Assembly (NCBI RefSeq): GCF_900099695.1
Contig: NZ_FNCY01000001.1
Coordinates: 372,001 to 436,000 of the forward strand
From: Propionivibrio dicarboxylicus
Lineage (GTDB): Bacteria; Pseudomonadota; Gammaproteobacteria; Burkholderiales; Rhodocyclaceae
DNA: 64,000 bases
Reading direction: 5' to 3'
The translations under genes and the position numbers were made by a program. The notes under the pieces are model-generated. The model saw nothing but the letters and a program-made list of their open reading frames with translations. It had not been told where the DNA came from and made no database searches. Shown piece by piece: positions 51,301 through 58,159 of this stretch (position 1 is its first letter; each line of letters opens with the position of its first letter).

Positions 51301-51871
51301 CTAGCAGATGCAACCCGCGGTCGATGCGCACGCAAGACAGCTGGAATGCCATGACATTCGGATTCTCGATGTCGACACCTGCGGCCGGGAAACGACCGGC
51401 GGTCGGCGGCGTCATCGCGGCGCCCAAGAGTTCGGCGCGGCGCAGCGTATCCTGCGTGGACACGAGGGGCTCCCTGCCGACCAACTCGGGCGTTCCGGCG
51501 GCAATGATGCGTTTGCCATCGGCCGAAATCAGCGCGTAATCCTCAAAGCCACGACTCCTGTAGAGCGGCGTGATCCATTCACGGAAACGCAGCTGCAGCG
51601 CCTGATCGTGGGGACGCGCGATCAGGCCGGTCGCCAACACGCGATGACGCGGCTCGTCGATGATCAGCTTGACGCGATGCGCCGAGTCCTGCTCGAGCAA
51701 GCCGAGCACGCGATCCATCGTTTCGAGATTGCTGAGGATGTGATTGCCGAAATTCTGGCGGTATTCGTTGCCGATGACGCGCAGCACCGCCACGCCCGCC
51801 GCGACGAGCAGAGCCACGGCGACGACGGCCAGCAGCATGCGACGACGGAAATCCTTGCGCGATACGTTCAT
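48353..51871 (-). CDS. Hybrid sensor histidine kinase (dCache-PAS-HisKA-HATPase-REC-REC-Hpt)
   Basis: 1172 residues. TM1 at 11-32; a periplasmic dCache-like region 40-325; TM2 at 331-350; PAS at about 365-485; coiled coil 480-515; HisKA with His526 in [15 protein letters not shown]; HATPase_c with [11 protein letters not shown] (N box), EDTGIGI and [12 protein letters not shown]1 at 762-882 (Asp816, with DD, T and K conserved), REC2 at 905-1022 (Asp954 in LMDVHLP) and Hpt with His1114 in [14 protein letters not shown]. All phosphorelay residues appear intact. No response regulator adjoins it. The gene lies just downstream of the TRAP unit, separated by a terminator, and the nearest regulator is the FixJ-type gene at 56419. 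Confidence 0.93.
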   Translation of the reverse strand: MNVSRKDFRRRMLLAVVAVALLVAAGVAVLRVIGNEYRQNFGNHILSNLETMDRVLGLLEQDSAHRVKLIIDEPRHRVLATGLIARPHDQALQLRFREWITPLYRSRGFEDYALISADGKRIIAAGTPELVGREPLVSTQDTLRRAELLGAAMTPPTAGRFPAAGVDIENPNVMAFQLSCVRIDRGLHLLGFLCLSENPLLRLYQLLRAGRPGQTGEAYAIDASGQILSPIRFERRLPTPLNAETGWSLFRLSARARGPILPSDEAPALPLTEVVERLLRHDSLHTGLVENYTDYLGRQVVGAGRWLPNTAMGIVIEVDMDEAFRSYRFARNALIALIGLGVLLIVALTTIDLRSRFSLARSEQQMAAFRDHIPAELHMKSAAGRYLMANPVYEASFRQEPGYVLGKTDAELYPPGEARERETEHDEVVRTGQPVHHIHTKKLDDGGEATYSIVRFPVLGVDDAVVAVGTVGLNITEQIRTQRELEELTRTLEDKVAKRTVQLAAARDLAEAASRAKAEFLANMSHEIRTPLNAIIGMSHLAAHINTAPRVAHYIGRIQSSSRHLLAVVNDILDLSKIEAGKLMIDVSEFILENMLGHVAGLVFERADAKGLELIIDIAPDLPKRLVGDSIRISQILINFANNAVKFTDAGEIVLRVRATGDDNGKVRVRFEVEDTGIGIAADKLSLLFSPFQQVDGSMSRRFEGTGLGLAISRNLAELMGGMVGVRSVPGRGSVFSLQLALSVADPVAPDVAPLPTLAPHRLLVVDDNVAAGRHLLGLLQALGLRADFAPTCDEALAVLKAAEDAADGYDAVFVDGRSVATDSARLLVTLSGRDAPRPRIVLMTPGVQESSAELDREGVDASLSKPVMPSELLDTVLRLFDPERARQVEAAAAYSDWECLAGRAVLLVEDNPINQEVVQGLLEMVGVRVTIANNGLEAIEFLEHQPFDLVLMDVHLPVMDGFEATAAIRRRARFAALPIVALTANALEGDRERCLAAGMNDYIAKPIDPEQMFPTLIRHLLNVGGLPDASVEHRAAAGGSPAALAPTAEGERIAAIAGISGLNVTQAVSRMMGRQDLYVRLVSRMAVERGDRPAEILRAWARGEIETTTALVHEAKSLLGALGADLLQAQCVDLQRALRAGETPADEVLHFATAYEKLLQQLARAVLPVVD

Positions 51872-51972
51872 GACGAAAAGGCGTGAAACGGAACCCGGTG
51901 AGAGAGGAATGGAATCGCTATCGTACTATGTCGACGCCATGATATTCACGGCGAAACGCCGGCGATGCACGT

Positions 51973-52012
51973 GAAAAACGGCAGCCGACCCGAAGGGGCG
52001 CCGGCTGCCGTT
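51973..52012 (-). terminator. Rho-independent terminator of the TRAP operon
   Basis: AACGGCAGCCG (51977-51987) pairs perfectly with CGGCTGCCGTT (52002-52012). On the minus strand the stem runs into TTTTTCAC. It lies 20 bp after the stop of the last binding-protein gene, ahead of the kinase gene. Confidence 0.9.
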
Positions 52013-52032
52013 CGATCCGGGCTTTTGGCGTC

Positions 52033-53031
52033 TTACTTCTTGCCGAGCATCGTGTTGATCTTCTTCAGCCAGGCGTCGCCATTCTTCTCGACGAATTGCT
52101 GCTCGATGATCGGACGGGCCTTCTCGCGGAACGGCTTGGTGTCGACGTCGTTGACGATGACGCCCTTCTGTTTCATGTCCTCAAGGAACTTGGCGGCGTT
52201 GTCGTTCGAGAACTTACGCATCGCCACGGCACCGGCATACGACGCCTTCATCAGGATCGTCTGCGTCTTCTTCGGCATGGACTTGAACTTCTCCAGATTC
52301 ATGATCTGGATCAGCGGGCCGTACATGTGATTGGTCAGCGACAGGTACTTCTGCACTTCGTAGAACTTGCCGGCGTAGATCGGCGCGATCGGGTGTTCCT
52401 GTCCGTCGAGTTCGCCGCTCTTCAACTTGCCGTAGATTTCGCCGAAGGGCAGCGGCGTCGGCTCGGTGCCGAGGTGCTTCCACAAGGTCACATGCACCGC
52501 GTTCGCCGGCATCACGCGCATCTTGAGACCGACGAGATCTTCCGGCTTGGTGATCGGACGGACGTTGTTGGTGACGACGCGGATGCCGTTCTCCCAGAAC
52601 GACATGCCCTTGAGCCCGTGCGGCTCGAGCGTCGCCAGCATTTCGCGACCGAACTTGCTGTCGAGGACCTTGTACGCCTGATTGACGGAATCAAACAGAT
52701 AGGGAATGTCAAAGACATTGAAACGGCCTTCCATCGACGAGAACATGCCGGCGCCGCCCTGGAAGACATCGAGTTCGCCCTTCTTGACCATCTCGATCAT
52801 CTGCGGACCGGTGCCAAGCTTCTGCTCCGGATAGAGCTCGATGTTGATCTTGCCTTTCGACATCTCGCTGGCGACGCGCGCCATTTCCTTGGCGCCAACG
52901 CCCTGCGGGCTGTCGAGCGACACTTCGAAGCCGAGGCGCAGGGTCATCGCTTCCTCTTTCGCCTGCACGGGTGCGGCAACGCACACAGCCAACGATACTG
53001 CCGATACCAATCCTGCCAATTTCATTTTCAT
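52033..53031 (-). CDS. TRAP transporter substrate-binding protein, DctP type (second copy)
   Basis: 332 residues. Signal peptide (MKMKLAGLVSAVSLAVCVAAPVQA). DctP-family features: LRLGFEVSLDSPQGVGAKEMARVASEMSKGKI, IEMVKKGELDVFQGGAGMFSS, GMSFWENGIRVVTNNVRPITKPEDLVGLKMRVMPA with the conserved Arg that salts the carboxylate of the ligand, and PFGEIYGKLKSGELDGQEHPI. The ATG at 53031 has GGAG at ten bases. Located downstream of dctM as the last gene of the operon, and only distantly similar to the DctP at 55088. It probably widens the substrate range of the same DctQM pair. Confidence 0.9.
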   Translation of the reverse strand: MKMKLAGLVSAVSLAVCVAAPVQAKEEAMTLRLGFEVSLDSPQGVGAKEMARVASEMSKGKINIELYPEQKLGTGPQMIEMVKKGELDVFQGGAGMFSSMEGRFNVFDIPYLFDSVNQAYKVLDSKFGREMLATLEPHGLKGMSFWENGIRVVTNNVRPITKPEDLVGLKMRVMPANAVHVTLWKHLGTEPTPLPFGEIYGKLKSGELDGQEHPIAPIYAGKFYEVQKYLSLTNHMYGPLIQIMNLEKFKSMPKKTQTILMKASYAGAVAMRKFSNDNAAKFLEDMKQKGVIVNDVDTKPFREKARPIIEQQFVEKNGDAWLKKINTMLGKK

Positions 53032-53078
53032 GAGTTTCTCCAGGTGGATAAGACAAGCAACTAACAAAACCTTCGCTA

Positions 53079-54356
53079 CTACAGGAACCAGCGCATCGGC
53101 ACCAGCACCAGGGACGGGAACAGCGTCAGCAGCGTCAGCACGATCAGTTCGGCAATCATGAAGGGCATGACGCCGACGATGACGTCGTCCATCTTGACCT
53201 TGCCGACACCGCAGATGACATTGAGCGTCGTACCGACCGGCGGCGTGATCAGACCAATGGCGTTGTTCATGATGAAAATGACGCCGAAATAGATCGGGTC
53301 GATCCCTGCCTGCTTGATCACCGGCATCAGCACTGGCGTCAGGATCAGGATCGTCGGGGTCAGGTCCATCGCCGTACCGACGACGACGACCAGCAACATG
53401 ACGATGACCATCAGCATGATCTTGTTGCCCATGAACGGCTCAAGCATCGCGGCGAGCTGGCCGGGCAGGTCGGCGACCGTAATCAGCCATGACGACACCA
53501 TCGCCGCGCCGACAAGCAGCATGACGACCGCGGTGATCTTGCCGGCATTGAGGAGCAGCTGATAAAGCTGCGAGAACTTGATTTCCTTGTAGATGAACAT
53601 GCCGACGAAGAGCGCGTAGAACGCAGCCACGACACCTGCCTCGGTCGGCGTGAACACGCCGGTCTTGAGACCGCCAAGGATGATCGCCGGCATGATCAGC
53701 GCCCAGATGCCGTCGATCACGGCCTTCCAGACTTCGGCAGCGCTCTTGCGCGGCGCCGGTTCGAGCTTGTCCTTGCGGATCACCCACAGCCAGGCGAGAC
53801 CGATGCTGATGCCCATCATCAGGCCCGGCACGATACCGGCCATGAACAGCTTGGTGATCGACAACTGCGCGACGACGCCGAACATGACGAATGGAATACT
53901 CGGCGGAATCATCGGTGCGATGATGCCGCTCGACGCGATGAGGCCGGCCGAACGCGGCACGTTGTAACCGGCGTCACGCATCATCGGCAGGAGCAGGGCG
54001 CCGACGGCAGCGGTATCGGCCGCGGCGGAACCCGACAAGCTGGCCATGATGATCGCCGCAACGATGGCGACATAACCGAGGCCGCCACGAATATGACCGA
54101 CGAGTGCCAGCGCCAGATTGACGATGCGCCGCGACAAACCGCCGGCGGTCATGAACTCGCCGGCCAACATGAAGAAGGGGACCGCCATCAGCACGAAATT
54201 GTCGGCGCCGTCGATGGTGTTCTGGGCGATCAGTTGCGCGTCGAACATGTCCATGTGCAGCATCAACGCGAGGCCGCAGGTCATCAGGGCGAAGGCGATC
54301 GGCATACCGAGCGCCATGGCGCCGAGCAGCGAGATCAGGAATACGGTGACTACCAT
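53079..54356 (-). CDS. dctM: TRAP transporter large membrane subunit DctM
   Basis: 425 residues, 11-12 hydrophobic segments. Family blocks: GMPIAFALMTCGLALML, VPFFMLAGEFMTAGGLSRRIVNLA, ASLSGSAAADTAAVGALLLPMM, GIIAPMIPPSIPFVMFGVV, GVFTPTEAGVVAAFYALFVG, and the terminal NNAIGLITPPVGTTLNVICGV. It is the ion-coupled transport subunit, moving substrate delivered by DctP. The ATG at 54356 is behind CCGGAG. Between dctQ and the second binding-protein gene. Confidence 0.95.
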   Translation of the reverse strand: MVVTVFLISLLGAMALGMPIAFALMTCGLALMLHMDMFDAQLIAQNTIDGADNFVLMAVPFFMLAGEFMTAGGLSRRIVNLALALVGHIRGGLGYVAIVAAIIMASLSGSAAADTAAVGALLLPMMRDAGYNVPRSAGLIASSGIIAPMIPPSIPFVMFGVVAQLSITKLFMAGIVPGLMMGISIGLAWLWVIRKDKLEPAPRKSAAEVWKAVIDGIWALIMPAIILGGLKTGVFTPTEAGVVAAFYALFVGMFIYKEIKFSQLYQLLLNAGKITAVVMLLVGAAMVSSWLITVADLPGQLAAMLEPFMGNKIMLMVIVMLLVVVVGTAMDLTPTILILTPVLMPVIKQAGIDPIYFGVIFIMNNAIGLITPPVGTTLNVICGVGKVKMDDVIVGVMPFMIAELIVLTLLTLFPSLVLVPMRWFL

Positions 54357-54403
54357 GTGAATTACTCCGGTTCAGTTCTTATCAGCCGTCGATGCGGCGC
54401 GAT

Positions 54404-54961
54404 TCATTTGCCTTTCGGCGCGGACGTATCCGCATCGCAATGGGCTTCCTCGACGGAATCCTCGGATTCCTTGACCTGGATCAGATCGGCATCCGACGCC
54501 TTGCCGGTGATCACCCGCCAGGTGTTGCCGAGAACGATGATGCCGACGCCGACGCTCATCACCAGGCCGGTGCCGTAGTGGAATGACATGGGAATTCCAG
54601 AGGCGGGCATCTTGGTCCCCATGCCGACGACGGTCTGGACCCAGCTGCCGACGAAGAACAGGTAGCACAGCCACAGGATGATGGCATTGCTGGCGACAGC
54701 GCAGAAGATCTTGCCGGCGCGCGGCAGGCGGGAGACCAGCGAATCGACGCCGAGGTGGGCGCCTTCCTTCATGGCCACGACCGAACCGATGAAGATCAGC
54801 CACAGGAAGACAAAGCGTGCCAATTCTTCCGTCATGGTGAAACCGGAATTGAACACGAAACGCAGGATCACGTTGCTGAAGACCATGATGGCCATCAGCG
54901 CCAGACACACCACGATAATCGTGTTCATGGTGTGCATCACGACTTTCTCGATTGCTTTCAT
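54404..54961 (-). CDS. dctQ: TRAP transporter small membrane subunit DctQ
   Basis: 185 residues from the ATG at 54961 (MKAIEKVVMHTMNTIIVVCL). Four transmembrane segments; the motif VFSNVILRFVFNSGFTMTEELARFVFLWLIFIGSVVAMKEGAHLGVD is characteristic of DctQ. The C-terminal tail is acidic and cysteine-containing (DSVEEAHCDADTSAPKGK). It pairs with DctM. The frame is open 25 codons upstream without a good SD. It follows an intercistronic hairpin after dctP. Confidence 0.92.
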   Translation of the reverse strand: MKAIEKVVMHTMNTIIVVCLALMAIMVFSNVILRFVFNSGFTMTEELARFVFLWLIFIGSVVAMKEGAHLGVDSLVSRLPRAGKIFCAVASNAIILWLCYLFFVGSWVQTVVGMGTKMPASGIPMSFHYGTGLVMSVGVGIIVLGNTWRVITGKASDADLIQVKESEDSVEEAHCDADTSAPKGK

Positions 54962-55041
54962 CGCTATGCTCGGGAAATTTTCTTGCAGGAAACAGCCGGC
55001 CGCTGGAATGTGCGCATGACGCTGCGAAGCCGGCATTGCGG

Positions 55042-55071
55042 GGCGGTTCCGGGCACGAAGCCGGAACCGCC
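55042..55071 (-). other. Intercistronic hairpin between dctP and dctQ
   Basis: GGCGGTTCCGG (55042-55052), 8-nt loop, CCGGAACCGCC (55061-55071): a perfect 11-bp stem 16 bp beyond the dctP stop, without a T-run. Similar in position to the hairpin after tctC. It probably protects the dctP message or partly terminates, giving more binding protein than membrane subunits. Confidence 0.6.
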
Positions 55072-55087
55072 AACCCCGTGACGGGGA

Positions 55088-56116
55088 TTACTTCAGGTTC
55101 TTGACCTTGTCGAGTTCGGCGTAGAAGGCCTTGACCAGCGCCGGATCAAGCTGGGCGGCATACTTCTCGGTCACCGGCTTGACGACTTCCTTCATGCGGG
55201 CGATTTCTGCCGGCGCGATTTCGTTGAGCTGCATGCCATGCTCGATCAGCACCTTGCGCGACTTCTCGGTCATCGCACGGGCGGCCTTGCGCTGCACGTC
55301 ACGCGCTTCGACCAGCGCCTCTTCGAAGATCTTCTTCTCGTCGGCCGACAGGCTGTCCCAGAACTTCTTGCTGACCATCAGCATCTGCGGGTTGTAGATG
55401 TGGCGGTCGGCGCTGAAGTACTTCTGGACTTCGTAGAGCTTGCTTGCATCGACCGAAGTCTCGGGGTTTTCCTGACCGTCGATGGTCTTCGTTTCAAGCG
55501 CCGTATAGACCTCGGGGAAAGGCATCGGCACGGCATTGGCGCCAAGCGCATTGAGCATGTCGACGTAGAGCGGGTTCAGGATCGTGCGCAGCTTGAGGCC
55601 CTTGATATCCTCGAGCTTGTTGATCGGCCGCTTGCTGTTGCTGATGCTGCGATAGCCTTGCTCCATGAAGCCGAGACCGACCCAGCCCTTGGCCGGCATG
55701 AGGTCCATCAGCTTCTTGCCGAACGGGCCGTCGAGCACGGCGTCGGCTTGCTTTTCGTTGGCGAAAACGAAGGGGAAATCGAGCACGACGAATTCCTTGA
55801 TCGTGCCGACGAGCTGTGCCGGCGACATCATCGAGATTTCGACCGTACCGCCCTGCATCGCCGCCGCGACCTGCTGCTCGCCGCCGAGCGCGCCGCTGGC
55901 GTGGATCTTGATCTTGATCTTGCCGCCGCTCTTCTTCTCGACGACTTCGACGAACTTCTGCGCGCCGAGGCCTTGCGGGTGGTCGATCGGATTGACGATC
56001 GGGAACTTGGCGGTGCGCTCCTTGATGTCGGCAGCATTGGCCGAGCCGAAGGCGCAGGCGAGCGCCGTCGCGAGAGCGAGGGAGAGGAAGGTCCGTTTGG
56101 AGACTCGTGCTTGCAT
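55088..56116 (-). CDS. dctP: TRAP transporter C4-dicarboxylate-type binding protein DctP (first copy)
   Basis: 342 residues. Signal peptide (RTFLSLALATALACAFGSANAA). DctP blocks: FPIVNPIDHPQGLGAQKFVEVVEKKSGGKI, LGGEQQVAAAMQGGTVEISMMSPAQLVG, FMEQGYRSISNSKRPINKLEDIKGLKLRTILNP with the ligand arginine, MPFPEVYTALETKTIDGQENP. The ATG at 56116 lies behind AAAGGACGAACG. First gene of the operon dctP-dctQ-dctM-dctP2. Preceded by ACTAC direct repeats and by the FixJ-type regulator gene. C4-dicarboxylate specificity is inferred from the family and context. Confidence 0.92.
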   Translation of the reverse strand: MQARVSKRTFLSLALATALACAFGSANAADIKERTAKFPIVNPIDHPQGLGAQKFVEVVEKKSGGKIKIKIHASGALGGEQQVAAAMQGGTVEISMMSPAQLVGTIKEFVVLDFPFVFANEKQADAVLDGPFGKKLMDLMPAKGWVGLGFMEQGYRSISNSKRPINKLEDIKGLKLRTILNPLYVDMLNALGANAVPMPFPEVYTALETKTIDGQENPETSVDASKLYEVQKYFSADRHIYNPQMLMVSKKFWDSLSADEKKIFEEALVEARDVQRKAARAMTEKSRKVLIEHGMQLNEIAPAEIARMKEVVKPVTEKYAAQLDPALVKAFYAELDKVKNLK

Positions 56117-56230
56117 CGTTCGTCCTTTCAGAGGGAGTAATGGTTCGAAAACCCGGCCGCCGGACAATCCGGCAACCTGCTAAAACGACGCGAAAGGAGA
56201 ACGAAAAATGCATCCGGCTGATAACGACCG

Positions 56231-56266
56231 TCGTCGCCGACGTTTCGTCGCCGACGTTTCGTCGCG
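56231..56266. repeat. 14-bp tandem repeat in the dctP leader
   Basis: TCGTCGCCGACGTT occurs twice head to tail (56231-56244 and 56245-56258), with a partial third copy (TCGTCGCG). Each unit contains the small inverted repeat CGTCG/CGACG. It lies within the likely dctP leader, about 115-145 bp before the start codon. Confidence 0.8.
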
Positions 56267-56315
56267 GCTCATGACGATCGGAATGACTGTTTTCCCGCCC
56301 TGTTTCTTTCGCTGC

Positions 56316-56394
56316 TTTATGGCCCGGGATTGTTCTCCTGGACAAGGGGATGCGGGAGAGTGGAACTACTCAGACGGGAAGGGGGAAACTACCC
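56316..56394 (-). promoter_or_regulatory. Putative dctP promoter with ACTAC direct repeats
   Basis: On the plus strand GGAACTACTC (56362-56371) and GGAAACTACCC (56384-56394) are direct repeats with ACTAC cores 23 bp apart. On the minus strand they read GAGTAGTTCC and GGGTAGTTTCC. The 11-mer GAGTAGTTCCA is shared with the malic enzyme operator. A CATAAA -10-like element (56321-56316) lies downstream for dctP, with a weak -35 (TGTCCA). This is consistent with activation by an upstream-bound LuxR/FixJ-type regulator. Confidence 0.45.
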
Positions 56395-56418
56395 ACGCCG
56401 GGCGCGACAGGCGTCGCG

Positions 56419-57018
56419 TCAGAGAAACAGTTTGACGAGTTCGATCGTCGATTCGACGTGCAACTTTTCCATCAGCCGGGCGCGGTGGTTCTCGACCGTG
56501 CGCACGCTGATGTCGAGCGCCTCGGCGATTTTCGGGCTCGATTTCCCGTCGACGACGAGTTCGGCGATCTGGCGTTCCTTCGGCGTCAGCAAGGCCAGGC
56601 GGGCCTCGCGCGTCTGCCGCACCAGCTTTTCGGCATGCATCTGGCGGCAACGCGCCAGCGCGCTCTGCACCTTCTCGACGAGCAAGCCACCGTTGACCGG
56701 CTTCTCGAGAAAATCGAAGGCGCCTTTCTTGATTGCCTCGACCGCCGAATGCACTTCGGGATAGCCCGAGACCAGGATGATCGGCAGGTGACTGCCGCTT
56801 TCGAGCAACAGGCGTTGCACCTCCAACCCGCCCATTTCCGGCATGCGCAGGTCGCAGACGAGGCATTCATGGGGGCCGGGACGATAAGCATCGAGAAACT
56901 GACGCGCCGACGAAAAGGTACGGATCTCCGCGCCGATGCCCTGCAGGAATTCCTGGAACATCCAGAGAATAATGTCGTCGTCGTCGATGATATAAACGAT
57001 CGGGCAAGCCATCTGCAT
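56419..57018 (-). CDS. FixJ/DctR-type two-component response regulator
   Basis: 199 residues. REC domain at 6-120 with IVYIIDDDD, the phosphoacceptor Asp56 in CLVCDLRMPEMGG, ILVSGYPE and the Lys of FDFLEKPVNGG. LuxR-type HTH at 140-195: LLTPKERQIAELVVDGKSSPKIAEALDISVRTVENHRARLMEKL. The start ATG at 57018 follows AAGGGA. FixJ-type regulators such as DctR of Rhodobacter control TRAP dct genes with a DctS kinase; here dctPQM lies immediately downstream. No kinase adjoins it. The hybrid kinase at 48353 is the nearest candidate partner. Confidence 0.9.
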   Translation of the reverse strand: MQMACPIVYIIDDDDIILWMFQEFLQGIGAEIRTFSSARQFLDAYRPGPHECLVCDLRMPEMGGLEVQRLLLESGSHLPIILVSGYPEVHSAVEAIKKGAFDFLEKPVNGGLLVEKVQSALARCRQMHAEKLVRQTREARLALLTPKERQIAELVVDGKSSPKIAEALDISVRTVENHRARLMEKLHVESTIELVKLFL

Positions 57019-57177
57019 TGCTGCGTCCCTTATCTGACCCTCTGTGACTCACTGTAATACGGCTACGTTCCGACAAGCCATCGCCTGGTACTGCATTCCG
57101 GTCCGGTAGCACGGCGGCATCGACGCCGCATGGTACGATGAGTATAGCATTGACCCAAAATCGCCCCGACCATCACC

Positions 57178-58143
57178 ATGAAAATCCTGCTCACTACTAC
57201 CAGCTTCCAGGACACGCCCGGCGCCCACCACGCGCTGCTCGACCGCAGCGGTTTCGACGTCGTCCGCGCGCGCGGACCGCTCAACGAAGGGCAGATGCTT
57301 GCGCTGCTCGCCGAACACGGCCCCTTCGACGGACTCCTCAACGGCGACGACCGCATCACCCGCGCCGTCATTGACGCCGCCGGCGATTCGCTCAAGGTCA
57401 TCGCCAAATATGGCATTGGTCTGGACTCGATCGATGTCGCCCATGCCACCACGCGCAGAATTCCCGTGCTCTACACCCCCGGCGTCAACCACACCACCGT
57501 CGCCGAACATGCCATCGGTCTGATGATCGCACTCGCCAAGGATTTCGTCGGCCATGCCAATGCCGTCAAGAATGGACGCTGGACACGCAAGACCGGACAC
57601 GAACTGGCCGGCAAGACGCTCGGCATTCTCGGCCTCGGTCGTATCGGGCAGGAAGTCGTCAAGCGTGCCCGCGCTTTCGACATGCGCTGCGTCGCCTATA
57701 GCCCGCACTGGCCGGAAGAGTTCGCCCGTCAATATGACATCGTCCGCGCCGACAGCGCCGATGCCGTGCTGCCCGTCGCCGATACCGTCTCGCTGCACAT
57801 GGGGCTTTCCGACGCGACGCGCGGCTTCATCAACGCGCGCACCCTGGCGACGATGAAACCGGGCGCAACGCTGATCAACACGGCGCGCGGTGGACTCGTC
57901 GTCGAAACCGACATCGTCGCAGCCTGCCGCAGCGGCCAGCTCGCCGGCTATGCCACCGACGTACTCGACGAAGAGCCGATCGCCACCGATCATCCGTTCC
58001 TGTCGGTCGATTCGATCCTGATCACGCCACACATCGGCAGCCGCACGGCCGAAAGCGTCGAGCGCCAGGCGGTACGCGCCGTCACCAACCTCGTCGACTA
58101 CCTGACCGGCGGCAAGGACTACATCCAGGCCAACCGCTTCTGA
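57178..58143 (+). CDS. D-isomer-specific 2-hydroxyacid dehydrogenase (phosphoglycerate-dehydrogenase-like)
   Basis: 321 residues. NAD-binding GILGLGRIGQEVVKRARAF near 140-160. Catalytic Arg in LINTARGGLVV, Glu in ATDVLDEEP and His in LITPHIGSRT. KYGIGLDSIDV and PGVNHTTVAEHAIGLMI are as in SerA-like enzymes. There is no C-terminal ACT domain. Substrate unresolved (3-phosphoglycerate, glycerate/hydroxypyruvate or another 2-keto acid). Divergent from the response regulator gene. Confidence 0.9.
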   Translation: MKILLTTTSFQDTPGAHHALLDRSGFDVVRARGPLNEGQMLALLAEHGPFDGLLNGDDRITRAVIDAAGDSLKVIAKYGIGLDSIDVAHATTRRIPVLYTPGVNHTTVAEHAIGLMIALAKDFVGHANAVKNGRWTRKTGHELAGKTLGILGLGRIGQEVVKRARAFDMRCVAYSPHWPEEFARQYDIVRADSADAVLPVADTVSLHMGLSDATRGFINARTLATMKPGATLINTARGGLVVETDIVAACRSGQLAGYATDVLDEEPIATDHPFLSVDSILITPHIGSRTAESVERQAVRAVTNLVDYLTGGKDYIQANRF

Positions 58144-58159
58144 CGCGGATCGGGCGTCG

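Larger units (their letters stand above)
56117..56418. other. 302-bp intergenic region between dctP and the response regulator gene
   Basis: It holds no convincing gene. It contains the dctP ribosome-binding site, a 14-bp tandem repeat at 56231-56266, a candidate promoter near 56316-56344 and ACTAC direct repeats at 56362-56394. Its left part is richer in A and T than the flanking genes. Confidence 0.7.

Noticed and set aside
49325-51304. 659-codon plus-strand open frame opposite the hybrid kinase
   Set aside because: It lies entirely antisense to intact HisKA, HATPase and REC domains and has no recognisable domain.
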